A DNA stretch of 64,000 nt. Origin: Vigna angularis. Its lineage: Eukaryota; Streptophyta; Magnoliopsida; Fabales; Fabaceae. Position 1 is the stretch's first letter. Every line of letters begins with the position of its first letter. The notes under the pieces are model-generated. The model did no database searches. It was given only the letters and a program-made list of their open reading frames with translations, and was not told where the DNA came from. This document shows, in pieces, positions 41,208 to 52,004 of this stretch. Location: the NCBI RefSeq assembly GCF_016808095.1, contig NC_068970.1, positions 38,846,630 through 38,910,629 on the forward strand. Reading direction: 5' to 3'. The position numbers and the translations under genes were made by a program.

Positions 41208-42588
41208 TGTTGAGATTGTTGATAGGGGAGCACAGATTTTGCTTAACCCAGTCTCAGAAATATCTTTGTTTTTTATGATGACAACACATAATTAATAACA
41301 CATGTATATTCTGTGTTTACATGTTATATGTTGTTCTTTACTGAGTTAAATCTGTATGAGCATATATGAGAACATGATTGTGTTGTTCATTGCATATCAT
41401 TGTGTTAAATATGTGATTTTATATGTGTATGCATGACATATGTTTTTGGAAAAGGAAAACCACATGTACTTTAGTTGAACTTTAAATATGTGACAAAACA
41501 ACAGTTTTAAGTCGATTACATTATGGGGTGAATCGACTAAAACTCGTGTTTTTGCACAAAATCTTTTTAAGTGTACTGTGAGAGTTTTCAAGAAGAAAAG
41601 TTTTCAAAACTGTAGTATTGTTGCTTAACCGATTGCATGTGATTTGTATTCGACTAAGTTGGTTGACGTTTTGAAAAATTGTTAAATGTTTGTCACAACT
41701 AACATAACGGTCATATTTTTAATTGTGTTGATCAAGCATTAAATGATAGTCGATTGCATTAATTGTACATTCAATTAATTGATGTGATTGCTGCTAAACT
41801 ATTATAACTAAATGGTGTATTCCATTACATTAGTAGCAAAGTCGATTAAAATGCGTCTGATATGTGTTTAACTATAAATTGACGCTGATTTGAATTCTGT
41901 AAGAACTTTTGTGATTCTAAAACTTTCATATTTTTACAGAAAGTTGTGTGATCTTACAAAGAAGGGAAAAGCTCCAAGAATCAAGATTGACCGTGGTGAT
42001 CAAGGATTCTGAGATTTGTTGAGGAGCAAGACTTGTTGTGTTTCAAACGTCTGATCAATCTGCACATTTGGGTGTTTACTCCATGATCAGGATTTGCAAT
42101 CTTTTGAAGATTTGCTTGGTGTCCCTGTTGTGATTATAGGAAGAAGAACGATGGTGTTCTTGACTTTGAGGGTGCCTCAAAGGGTTAGACAGCAGAAGAG
42201 GGTGTTCTTGTTGTTGGTCTTGTTGTTTACTGCCTATATTAGATTAGAGGGTTAGAGAGGTGTTTTATATTTTTGACGTGAGGTCTCTATAAAAACCTTG
42301 TCGTAAAAACCTTGATCTTTATAGTGTATTTGCTTCCTGTGGTTGGAAGGACATTGGATGTAGGCTTGGCCGAACCAATATAAAACCACAGCGTTTGAAT
42401 TTTCTGATCCCTACTCTCTTTTATTCATTCGATTAAGTTTCCGCTGCATTGCTAATCATTTAACTTGCGATTCAAGAAAAGTGTAAAGGCATCACATTTT
42501 GTGAAAAAAAAATTAAAGCTTTTGTTTTTACACTTCACCAATTCACCCCTCCTCTTGGTGTGAGAAATTGAGCCATTCTATTTTAACA
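41208..42588 (+). mobile_element. Solo LTR, SIRE/Maximus-like Ty1/copia
   Basis: It runs from TGTTGAGATTG with TTGATAGGGGAGCACAG to CCATTCTATTTTAACA, 1381 bp. Flanking pentamers are GTATT (41203-41207) and GTATC (42589-42593), four of five matching. No PBS follows the end, so it is solo. The left boundary could be 41217 instead. It shares ATGATGACAACACAT and several TCGATTA motifs with the fragment at 2609-3429. Confidence 0.65.
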
Positions 42589-43110
42589 GTATCAATGTGA
42601 CTAAGGATGTTAAATAAAATAGTCTCCATAAGTATTCTTCCATATCATTCATGCTCTAACAGGAAATTTTCGCTTTGATTGAATACATGTATTAATGAGT
42701 AATACTTAACTTTTTAATTAGATATGAAGACAACGATGGGTAAGTATATGAGTGCCAAAATAGACAATGGCTTGCGGCCTGGCCTACCAGCCCGCCAAAA
42801 TGAGGTGTGTCGGGTTAGAATTTTCAACCCACCAGCCCATTTTAGCCCAACCCGCCTATCCCACCAAATTGGCAAGCCTAAGGCAAGCAGTCTACCCTAC
42901 CCTATTGGCCCGTTTTGTTTTTATTTTTTTCTCTAAATTAAAAATTAAAATAAATTAAAAAAGATTAAATTTTTTATATTATATTTTTATAAAGATGTAA
43001 ATATGCCATATTATTATAATTGAAATCAATAACACTTAGAAGTTATGTTCCAATCCCTAGTTATAATAGAGTAATTTAACATGTAAATGTAATAATCATT
43101 TTATTTTATC
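42589..43110. other. Intergenic sequence with a GC-rich patch
   Basis: There is no gene. About 42765-42915 is unusually GC-rich for the area, with alternating GGCCTGGCC, GCCCGCC and CCCACCAAATTGGC. Similar patches occur in plant hAT-type non-autonomous transposons, but no terminal repeats or target duplication can be defined. Confidence 0.3.
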
Positions 43111-43524
43111 CAAACGGTGTGCCACCTCCCTAGTCTTGTATATCGGCAAGACACTTGTACTATTTTCTAAGGTCAGCAAGATATCTGGATAGCTTAGTAA
43201 GGTATTAGGATAACCCGATAAGGTGCATGAAGAACTCAGATAGCTTAGTTAGAAGTCTAGAGAGCTCATTAACGTGTTATTTGAGCTATCTGGATGGCCC
43301 ACTGAGCTATCTGAGTTCTCAATACACCTTATCAAGTTATCTAGACTTCCCACCGAACTATCTGAGTTCTCAATGCATCCTACCGAGCTATCCAAGCTTC
43401 CCACCGACCTATTTGAGTTCTCCATTCACTTTACCGAGCTGTTTGGATTTCCTATTTAGCTATCTGGATGTATTGTCGACATGGAGACATAGTACACGTG
43501 TCTTAAAAGGTGACACATCATTTG
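43111..43524. repeat. Foldback palindrome with internal repeats
   Basis: The outer arms CAAACGGTGTGCCACC (43111-43126) and GGTGACACATCATTTG (43509-43524) are inverted with two mismatches. Inner arms CAAGACACTTGTACT (43147-43161) and AGTACACGTGTCTTA (43491-43505) pair in turn. Further in, AAGAACTCAGATAGCTT (about 43229-43245) pairs with several copies of GAGCTATCTGAGTTCT. The right half is a tandem array of alternating 30- and 21-bp units (about 43290-43470). It is probably a foldback or MITE-type transposon, or the core of one. Confidence 0.65.
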
Positions 43525-44712
43525 TCACGTAAAAAGAAAAACTAACGGCATTGATGATAGAGGACTAAATACGTAACTTTCCAAAAAGGAGGACAAAAAT
43601 GGATAAAAGTTTGGAAGAGGGATAAAAACAAAAATTTGTGATAGTTTAGGAATCAAAATTATATTTAACCCTTTTATTTATTATTTACTTTTTCACATGA
43701 GAATGTTTGACTCTCTTGACCATGTAAACCCTTAATTTACTAATAATATAAAACAATTATCTTTTTTATTTTCTTTTATCCTTAATTTAGCTTTTTTTTC
43801 ACTTGAAGAACTGTTTCTTGCGCTCAAACAATTTTTATTCTTAATGGTTTGACTAGTTTTAGATATTCAAGAGACTTCCTAAATTATCACATCCTTAATT
43901 ATATATTTGTACGATTTTGTTCAATGATGTATTAAAGCATGAAAGATTTATGTTTAAATTTGAATTATTATTACCTTAATTTTTTTGTCTAAGTAATTTC
44001 ATTTAGTTACTGTATTGTAATTTTTATTAATGTATAAAAAAAATTCATCATAATTTATAGAAAGTAAGAAAGAGACATTTGAAATATCTTTATAATTAAA
44101 TATTTTTTTCTAGGTTTTTTTTTTAAAAATTATTTTATCAACTTTGTTTTATTAACATTTTCAAAATTAATGAATGTTTTGATTGTTATGAAATTTTATT
44201 TGTGTAATTACATGATATTTTATATAATTATTTAATCTTTATTTAATTGTATTCGCTAATATGATATAAAAGTTATATCATTTATTTCTAAATATTTCAC
44301 ATTTAGTATGTGTAAATCACTTTTACTTATAAATTTGTTTTATTAACACAACCAAAGTTACGTGTTATTCAAAGCATTGAAAACACGTAACTCGGTTTCT
44401 CTCTCAGGTGCATTCTCTCCATACCCATTATCTTCTTCACCTAAATTCTCACTGCAACTTCATCTTCCTTATAATCACAGGTAGTAGTTTCAATTGCTAC
44501 AAAGCCCTTTTCGAATCCAGATCAATTTCTTCGTTTGAGTAAGAAAAATTTTGGGTCCTCTTTGTTAAACCAATTCTTGTCTTGCATGTTACTCTAATGA
44601 GGCACAAATGTTCTTAGAGTTCTTGATTTTGTCCAAACTTGTACATTATCTTTAGGTTAAAGAATAATTTTCTTCGGTCAAAAGACTTAATGGATTTCGT
44701 ACAGTTGTTTTG
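43525..44712. other. AT-rich intergenic sequence
   Basis: There is no convincing gene. At 43560-43680 lies AGGACTAAATACGTAAC and TTTAGGAATCAAAATTATATT, of a kind common at plant transposon edges. Around 44395-44482 is a pyrimidine-rich stretch ending ATAATCACAG|GTAG that could be a 5'-UTR exon, but no coding exon follows. Confidence 0.35.
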
Positions 44713-45152
44713 TATTGCAACGAGCCCAGCACTGTGTACTTGGAATCTTGACGGCCCAATATCTCTGTTGGCCCATGGAACGTTTTATTCTGAGGCTTGA
44801 GTGCATGTGTGGCATTATCACGTGAAAGAAAGAATGGAAGAGAGAGAATGGTGCGACAGAGTGCGAGAGGCGATGGAGAGAGAAGTAGCCGGCGATTCCT
44901 TCGACGGCGCTCCGACACGGTGGCTGCTGGTGATGCAGAAGAGAAAACGTAGATCGTAACACGGTGAGTAAGAAAAACTAACTCTATGTTTATTCTGATT
45001 AACATGAAAAGTAACAAATATCTGTATTCTTTACATAATGGGAAAACGGGGAAGGAACTCTATATATAGAGTTCCATGGGAGAAAGGAAAAACACCATAA
45101 AACAGAATAACTGTTGAAAGACAGTTAAGAGAATAAAAAATGATTCTCAATA
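44713..45152 (-). repeat. 3' LTR of the copia element
   Basis: Plus-strand ends are TATTGCAACG and GATTCTCAATA, giving terminal inverted TATTG/CAATA rather than TG/CA. A 22-bp perfect palindrome GGAACTC-TATATATA-GAGTTCC (45054-45075) holds the likely TATA box. The polypurine tract follows at 45153-45165 (minus strand CTTGAGGGGAGGC). Confidence 0.9.
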
Positions 45153-45160
45153 GCCTCCCC

Positions 45161-45529
45161 TCAAGCTGGACAGTGTATGTTTACCAGTCCAAGCTTGGGG
45201 ACAATTGTTCCAAACTTGACACGATGCGGAAATTTCGTGAAGATATCAGCAAGCTGTTCATCGGATCGGACGGGGAGAAGATGTAAGAGGCGCTCCTGGA
45301 GTTTTTCACGGACCACGTGACAATCAAGCTCTATGTGCTTGGTTCGTTCGTGGAAGCTTTGATTGTGGGCTATGTGACGAGCCGACTTGTTGTCGCAATA
45401 CAAAACAGGTACCCCAGACTCTTCAATTTGAAGGTCTTGTAGAAGATAATGGAGCCACTGTATTTCGCATACAGTGGCAGCAAGAGCCCTGTACTCTGCT
45501 TCAGTGGAAGATATGGAAACAGTCTTCTA
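45161..45529 (-). pseudogene. RNase H C-terminal part, copia element
   Basis: After a TAG at 45529-45527 (probably from CAG) the frame continues unchanged with KTVSISSTEAEYRAL and CDNKSARHIAHNQSFHERTK, the usual copia RNase H catalytic region (Glu of EAEYRAL and Asp of YCDNKSA), then the DIFTK tail. It ends at 45161 beside the polypurine tract. Confidence 0.85.
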
Positions 45530-45893
45530 CTTCTTAGATTTCCAAGAAATGAGTGATGATCCAAGGAAAACGCAAAAACCCGTAGTGGATCTCCTTGTGT
45601 TAGGACAAGTGGCCCAATCGGAGTCGCTAAAAGCCTTTAGTTGTTTAGGAGAGTCAGCTGCAAAGAATAAACCTTCAGAAGGTGAGGACTTTATATATCT
45701 TAGAATATGTTGAACAGCCTGATAATGATAATAGGTGGGGTTTTGCATAAATTGACTGAGAAGATTGACAGTAAAACATAAATCAGGCCTAGTATTGGTA
45801 AGATAAAGTAACTTCCCTATCAATCTTCTATATGATTCAGGATTGGTCAGATAGTTATCCTCTTTGTATAGTGTGTTGGTGTCCTTTAAAAAA
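45530..45893 (-). pseudogene. RT-RNase H connection, copia element
   Basis: A one-base slip in the A/T run near 45887-45893 moves the frame. The sequence then reads SYRRLIGKLLYLTNTRPDLC, YHYQAVQHILRYIK and FSDSDWATCPNTRRSTTG (first RNase H Asp), ending SWKSKK before the TAG described for the next segment. Confidence 0.85.
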
Positions 45894-48800
45894 GGGAGTA
45901 GAAGAAGGCTTGCAACCTTGCATCCCTGTTTCCTCAAGTATGTCCAGGGCATACTTTCTCTGACACAAATGAATTCCCTTTTTGGATCTTGCCACTTCAA
46001 GTCCAAGAAAATATTTAAGCTCTCCAAGGTTCTTAATACGAAACCTTTTGTGCAAAAGTTCTTTAATGTAGTTAATTTCTTCCATAGAGTTTCCTGCTAA
46101 CACAATATCATCCACATATACAAGTAAAGCAGTAAAACCAATAGCAGTTCTTTTGGTAAACAATGAGTGATCAGATTTGGATTGACTGTAATTAACAGAT
46201 ATAAGAAAGGCAGATAACTTTTCAAACCATTGCCTACTGGCTTGTTTTAAACCATATAGAGATTTGGTTAGCTTACATACCAGTCCTTCTTTGCTAGTGT
46301 CCATACCTGGAGGTAATTGCATATAGACCTCTTCATTCAAATCTCCATGTAGAAAAGCATTGTCAACATCAAGTTGTTGTAAAAACCAATTGTTGGAAGC
46401 AGCAAGAGCAATAAGAAGCCTAACAGTGGTAAGTTTAGCTACAGGGGCAAATGTGTCAAGATAGTCTATTCCTTCCTGTTGAGTATAACCCTTGGCAACT
46501 AATCGGGCTTTATGTCTCTCAATACTACCATCCGCTTTGTATTTAATTTTGTACACCCATTTGCACCCTATGGGGAATTTTCCAAGGGGTAACTGGGTTA
46601 GGATCCAAGTATTATTGTCTTCTAAGGCTTTGATTTCCTTATCCATGGCTTCTTTCCATTCAGCCTTGGTTTTAGCTTTAATATAAGATTGTGGTTCTTT
46701 GTTATTAGTAATAGTCATGATATATTTCAAGTATTTCTCTGACAGATTGTTGCAATTCAACACATTATTTATTGGGTAGGCAGTCTTAAGAGTATTTTTA
46801 ATGGATAAAGATTGATGAACCTGATGAACATAGTCTTTTAGGTAGTCTGGGGTCTTTCTGAGCCTGTTGGATCTTCTGCTTCTATGATTCTCTTGATCAT
46901 CAGTATCATTGTTGTTGTCTCTGTTAACAGAGGTTTGTTCCTGTCTTTCTTGATCATCTGACTCATCATTTCTATCTTCAGCCAAAGGATAAGAATCCTT
47001 TAAAAGATCATTGAGAGATTCAGTTTTCTCTTCATCATTGGCAGTATCCTGTCTGTCTTCTTGCAAATTGTTGTAAGGAAAAACATTTTCATAAAAAATA
47101 ACATTTCTGCTTATGAAAAGCTCTTTAGTATTTATATCTAAGACAATATAACCTTTTACACCACTCTTATACCCTAGAAAAACACCTTTCCTTGCTCTGG
47201 AATCAAGTTTGTTTCTGCTATTTTCAAGAGTGGAAGCAAAGCATAGACATCCAAAAACTTTAAGATCTATATAAGCAGGAGATTTATCATAGATCATGTC
47301 ATAGGGAGTTTTGTTGTTGAGAATAGGTGAAGGCATTCTATTTATTAAAAAAATAGCGTGCCCAATAGCATAGGACCAATAAGCTTTAGGTATATTTGAT
47401 TGAAAAAGGAGACCGCGTGTGACATTAAGTATGTGTTGATGTTTTCTTTCAACAACAGAATTTTGTTGAGGTGTCTCAACACAGCTATTTTGATGATTAA
47501 TACCATGTATATTATAGAAACTTTCACATCTAAATTCAGGTCCATTGTCAAATCTGATGTTCTTAACCATCTTATTAAATTGATTCTTGATTTTAATGAC
47601 AAAATTCTGTAATAAGTCCCTTGTTTGTCCTTTATTGTTCATTAGGAAAATCCACGTGTGCCTAGTATAGTCATCTACAATCGTGAGGAAATATCTATGA
47701 CCATGAACAGAGATAGTATTTAGAGGTCCCCATATGTCACAGTGTATAATTTCAAAGCTTTCATTAGTAGTAGAAATACTCTTAGGAAAAGGTAACTTGT
47801 GTTGTTTGGCAAAATGGCAAGTGTCACAAACAGAATTAGCATCAACTTTGATATAAGAAAAATTTTCACATATGTGTTTCATTGTTCTATGTCCTGGGTG
47901 TCCTAGTCTAAGATGCCACAGGTTAACATCAACACTCTTACAAGAGAAAACACCTTTTGAAGTATTGCTTTGAACTGGTTTAGGTAAGACTTGAAGGTAA
48001 TAGAGCCCATTCCAAGATTTAGCATATCCAATCGTCCTCAAAGTATGATTTTCCTTGATCTGACAATGCTTAGAGAAAAAAGTTAGGCTGCAATTCATAT
48101 CCTTGATAAGTCGTTGCACAGATATCAAATTAAAACAGAAATCTGGTATATAAAGGACATTAAAAATAGTAAAATCCTTGGTAAACTGTACAGTTCCAGC
48201 ATGTTCTGCAATTAGTATAGTGTTGTTTGGTAGTTGTATAGAAATTGGTTTGATCTTGTAGAAGGTAATAAAATTGTTTTTACTGTGAGTGACATGATCT
48301 GTAGCACCAGTATCGACAATCCAAGAAAAAATACCTTGTTCATTCTCAGTTTCGTTTCTTTGAACCTGATTGATTTTGTGTGTGGGGGTTTCATCTATTC
48401 TGTCTATCATTTTGAGGAGTTTGTGCATCTGTTCTGGCGTGAGAGAATTGAAACTATTTCCATTGCTGATTTTTTGAATTTTCTGGGCTTCCTCAGAGTC
48501 AGTGTTGTTCTGGCAGGCATTGGCAGTCGTCCAATCATTTCTTTTGTCTTCCTTTTTGTACCAAGGAGGATACCCGTGTTTGGAATAACACTCATCTATA
48601 GTATGGTTCATCTTGTTACAGTAAGAGCATTGTTTCCCATAATTGGGATTTCTTCCCCTTCCTCTGCCTTGACCACGAAACCCAGTTCCCCTTCCTTGGT
48701 TCTCAGCATTTCTTCCTTGATTCTTCCAATTTTGGTCTGGTTTCCACTGACCATTTCTTCCTGCAACATTAGCTAGAGTTTTAGCCTCTGTAGAGATTTG

Positions 48801-48944
48801 TTTTTCCTGTCTTTCTTGTTGGATAATGAGGGAAAAGACACGGTTGACATTGGGCAGAGGGTCCATTAAGAGTATCCGTGTCTTGACAGTGTTGTAAGAA
48901 TCGTTTAAACCTTTCAGAAAGCATATTACATGCTCGACCTCTCT
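45894..48944 (-). pseudogene. Zinc knuckle, protease, integrase and RT, copia element
   Basis: One long frame of about 1,000 codons. Counting from the MDP at 48866: zinc knuckle CSYCNKMNHTIDEC at 80-93; protease DTGA at 185-188; integrase HHCC (H318 to C350) and DDE core D377 (HCDIWGP), D440 (IRFDNGPEF), E473 (VVERKHQ); RT from about 690 (WKEAMDKEIKALEDNNTWIL), with QLDVDNAFLHGDL and YVDD at 917-920. All visible catalytic residues are present. It is cut off from gag by one stop and from RNase H by the frameshift near 45890. Confidence 0.9.
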
Positions 48945-49478
48945 TTATTTCAAAGAAACTCTGAATAAATCGCAGCTGCAGGGAGTGGCACAAGTGCAAA
49001 TGGGTATAGGCCTTAAAGACTCTAGTTCCTCCCATAGTATTTTTAAATCTGTAAAGAATTGGCTCACCCCCCTTTCACCTTGTCGGATGGAGTGTATTTC
49101 TTGTAGTAAGTCAGAGATTTTGAAGTAATCTCCCTTAGAAAACCTTTCTTTGAGCTCATCCCACAGCTCTTTAGCCTCCTCAATGTAAATCACGCTTTCG
49201 GCAATGTGGGGTGACAAAGTTTTCGTTATCCAAGATAAAATCATAACGTTGCATCTCTTCCAGGCGTCGTAGGCAGCATCACTTTCTTGAGGTCTCTTTA
49301 TGGAACCATCGATGAACTTCACTTTATTCTTGGATAGCAAGGCTCTCCTTAAGCTTCTGCTCCAGGATGAGTAATTGTTTTCGTTTAGCACTTGAGTGAT
49401 TAGAGTGAGCCCAGGATTTTCTCCTGGGTGCAGATAGTAGGGACTAGCTGGGTTGGTTACTGGTTCGAATTGATCCAT
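48945..49478 (-). pseudogene. Gag, copia element
   Basis: I chose MDQFEPVTNP (49478) as start, 13 codons inside the longer frame, because plant copia gags of this type begin just before ASPYYLHPGENPGL. The domain with NENNYSSWSRSLRRALLSKN, AKELWDELKERFSKGD and a Cys-rich ICTCATPCSC follows. A TAA at 48947-48945 ends the frame; the next codons (REVEHVICFLKGL) continue in the same phase, so one nonsense change separates gag from pol. Confidence 0.85.
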
Positions 49479-49565
49479 GGTGGAAGAAAGAAACCACCAG
49501 GAAGGCCCAAGAAACAATCAAGAACAATCAGAGGAATAACGGAAGCAGAGCAGGCACTTAGACCT

Positions 49566-49577
49566 GCTCTGATACCA
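49566..49577 (-). other. Primer binding site of the copia element, tRNA-iMet type
   Basis: The minus strand reads TGGTATCAGAGC directly after the LTR end CAATA, the standard plant tRNA-iMet site. Confidence 0.9.
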
Positions 49578-50017
49578 TATTGCAACGAGCCCAGCACTGT
49601 GCACTTGGAATCTTGACGGCCCAATATCTCTGTTGGCCCATGGAACGTTTTATTCTGAGGGTTGAGTGCATGTGTGGCATTATCACGTGAAAGAAAGAAT
49701 GGAAGAGAGAGAATGGCGCGACAGAGTGCGAGAGGCGATGGAGAGAGAAGTAGCCGGCGATTCCTTCCACGGCGCTCCGACACGGTGGCTGTCGGTGATG
49801 CAGAAGAGAAAACGTAGATCGTAACACGGTGAGTAAGAAAAACTAACTCTTTGTTTATTCTGATTAACATGAAAAGTAACAAATATCTATATTCTTTACA
49901 TAATGGGAAAACGGGGAAGGAACTCTATATATAGAGTTCTATGGGAGAAAGGAAAAACACCATAAAACAGAATAACTGTTGAAAGACAGTTAAGAGAATC
50001 AAAAATGATTCTCAATA
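49578..50017 (-). repeat. 5' LTR of the copia element
   Basis: 440 bp, the same termini and TATA palindrome region as the 3' LTR, with one change (GTTCC to GTTCT) in the palindrome arm. Confidence 0.9.
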
Positions 50018-52004
50018 TTTTGGACTAGTTTTCAAGGTGAAGGAAGCTAACCTTTAAATTTTTGCATCATGATTTTTGTTTGGATGTCTGGTTATGTGTT
50101 GATATTGTGTTTTGGTAGCTTAAATTGATTTGTTAGTTTTGCTCAATATGGACAGGAGATGAAAATCCTTAACTTGCAGATTTTATTATGTTTGTTTTGT
50201 GAAAATTTTGGAATTTTATATGATATGTACTGTAATTGGAATTGTTGGGTTGAAATAAGTTGTTCAATACCAAATTGGTGAAATTGTGATGTGTTTGAGG
50301 TAGGAAACATTGAAATGGGTCTTTGGTTCTTTTGTCTTTGTCATTTTTGCAAAATGTATGATTTTAGGTTATGTAGACTTGCTTGGTGAGCCCATCGCTT
50401 GTTTAGCGAGTGCCGAAATTAATTTTGGCATAGAGTTCTTCTCGCTAAGTGATAAATTCTTTCGTTGGGTGATTTGGGTTTTTGAACTCTAATTCATTTT
50501 GGAAAAATTATGATTCTCGCTTTGTTAATCGTCAAATCGAGCTAAAGCTTTTATAGTTGATCCTAGATATATCATTTCTTATTTTTACTAATCAGATCTT
50601 TGATTGGAGGTCTCTAATTAGAATAGTTTTTCACTTTAAGATTTTAGTAGTTTAGATTGTTGACTACTTTGTCCTTTATTGCTTGTTTGGTACATAACTT
50701 TTTCCTCAATTATTTAATTGAGTTTATTCTTTTTGTACTGTGTTCTTCATTCAATTATCTTTAATTTAAATCTAAGGACATTTTTTGAGTTTTGTTGAAG
50801 CTACAGGTTTTTTTAAAATTCCAAATATTTCTGGCCCTAGTACTTATCTCGTCCCATCTTAGTTTTCCATTTAAGTTACTAAAATATCCATAAGTTACTA
50901 AAATATCCATAAGTAACCTAAAATATCCATAATTTACTAAAATATCTTATAGTGAATGTATATTACATTTTAGTAACTAAATTTTTCAGTTTCATTTATC
51001 ATATATATAAATTTCTTTTTTCTGCATGTAAGTGGATCAAATGCAAGTGAAACTAGTGATTGTATGCAAAATTAATAGATGCTTTGGTTATTATAACATT
51101 TTAATTATGTAAAAATTGTTTAGTATTTATATAATTCTTTGAATATTCTCTACTTATTATTTAATACTCTAATTTGAGATTTATACAATTCTAATATTAT
51201 TCTTAATTTTGATATTCTGGAAAAAAAATATTCCTTTTAATATTGAATATTTTGATAGTATCTTAATTTATTTGCAGTTATTTTTATATTTTTTTATAGA
51301 AATTATTTAATTGATATTTGAAACAGTAAAAACATGAGTAATGAGATATACCATTATTAGATAAAAATGAGACAAAAATCATATATCAACTGGTTTGGGA
51401 ATGAGATTAATTTTTATTACGAGAATGAAGATAGAATAATGAAACCAGCACCCATCTTATTGTCATCCTATGTGAACATGCATATGGAGATATTAGAGAA
51501 ATGATAAAGACACATAAAAATTATATACTCGTTATATTGAATATGAAATCAGCTCCATCCAGTATATCGTGTCATCCTACATAAGATGAGGAAATCTCAA
51601 CTATATTTTAACTTCAGTTTTAAAATCTCGATAATGATTGGATATAGGTACATAAAGAGGAGAAAGTTCAAATTCAATTACATTATTGCAATTGTAACAC
51701 AGTAAATGAATTTTTGTCGAAATAATAAAACTTTTACATAATTGAATAATTCTGTATTGTTGTTTAATTAAATTTTGAAGTTTCACGTTCTTTTTTTGAA
51801 AGACTTTTTTAAGACAATTTCCAATAAATTTCATGATGGATTTTAATTTAATCTTCTGTTCTTAAATCCATATTACAGTCTAATTTACAAACAGTAAAAG
51901 TACTAGGTTTTTTTATAATATAAATACCATAACAGTTAAGCAAATATAAGGTTATGCAGTGTAACAACCATTTTCCAACATCTTACCAATTGAAATAACC
52001 CCTC
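50018..52004. other. AT-rich intergenic sequence downstream of the SUMO-like gene
   Basis: There is no gene that I can support. It resumes the sequence interrupted by the copia element. A 19-20-bp repeat (GTTACTAAAATATCCATAA) occurs about four times at 50875-50948. ORFs are short and AT-driven. Confidence 0.4.

Larger units (their letters stand above)
44713..50017 (-). mobile_element. Complete Ty1/copia element, minus strand
   Basis: Two 440-bp LTRs (44713-45152, 49578-50017) with about ten differences (2.3%), a perfect 5-bp duplication TTTTG (44708-44712, 50018-50022), a PBS, a polypurine tract and gag-pol in the canonical copia order (gag, protease, integrase, RT, RNase H). Two nonsense codons and one frameshift break the polyprotein. 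Divergence suggests an age under roughly one million years with the rice rate. It is 5305 bp in total. Confidence 0.95.

Noticed and set aside
42724..42958. Two overlapping short ORFs with GC-rich sequence
   Set aside because: They lie in a GC-rich repeat patch, have no domains, and are better explained as non-autonomous transposon sequence.
44395..44490. A host 5'-UTR exon with donor ATCACAG|GTAG, its intron interrupted by the copia element
   Set aside because: No coding exon could be found to the right on the plus strand; the signal is too weak alone.
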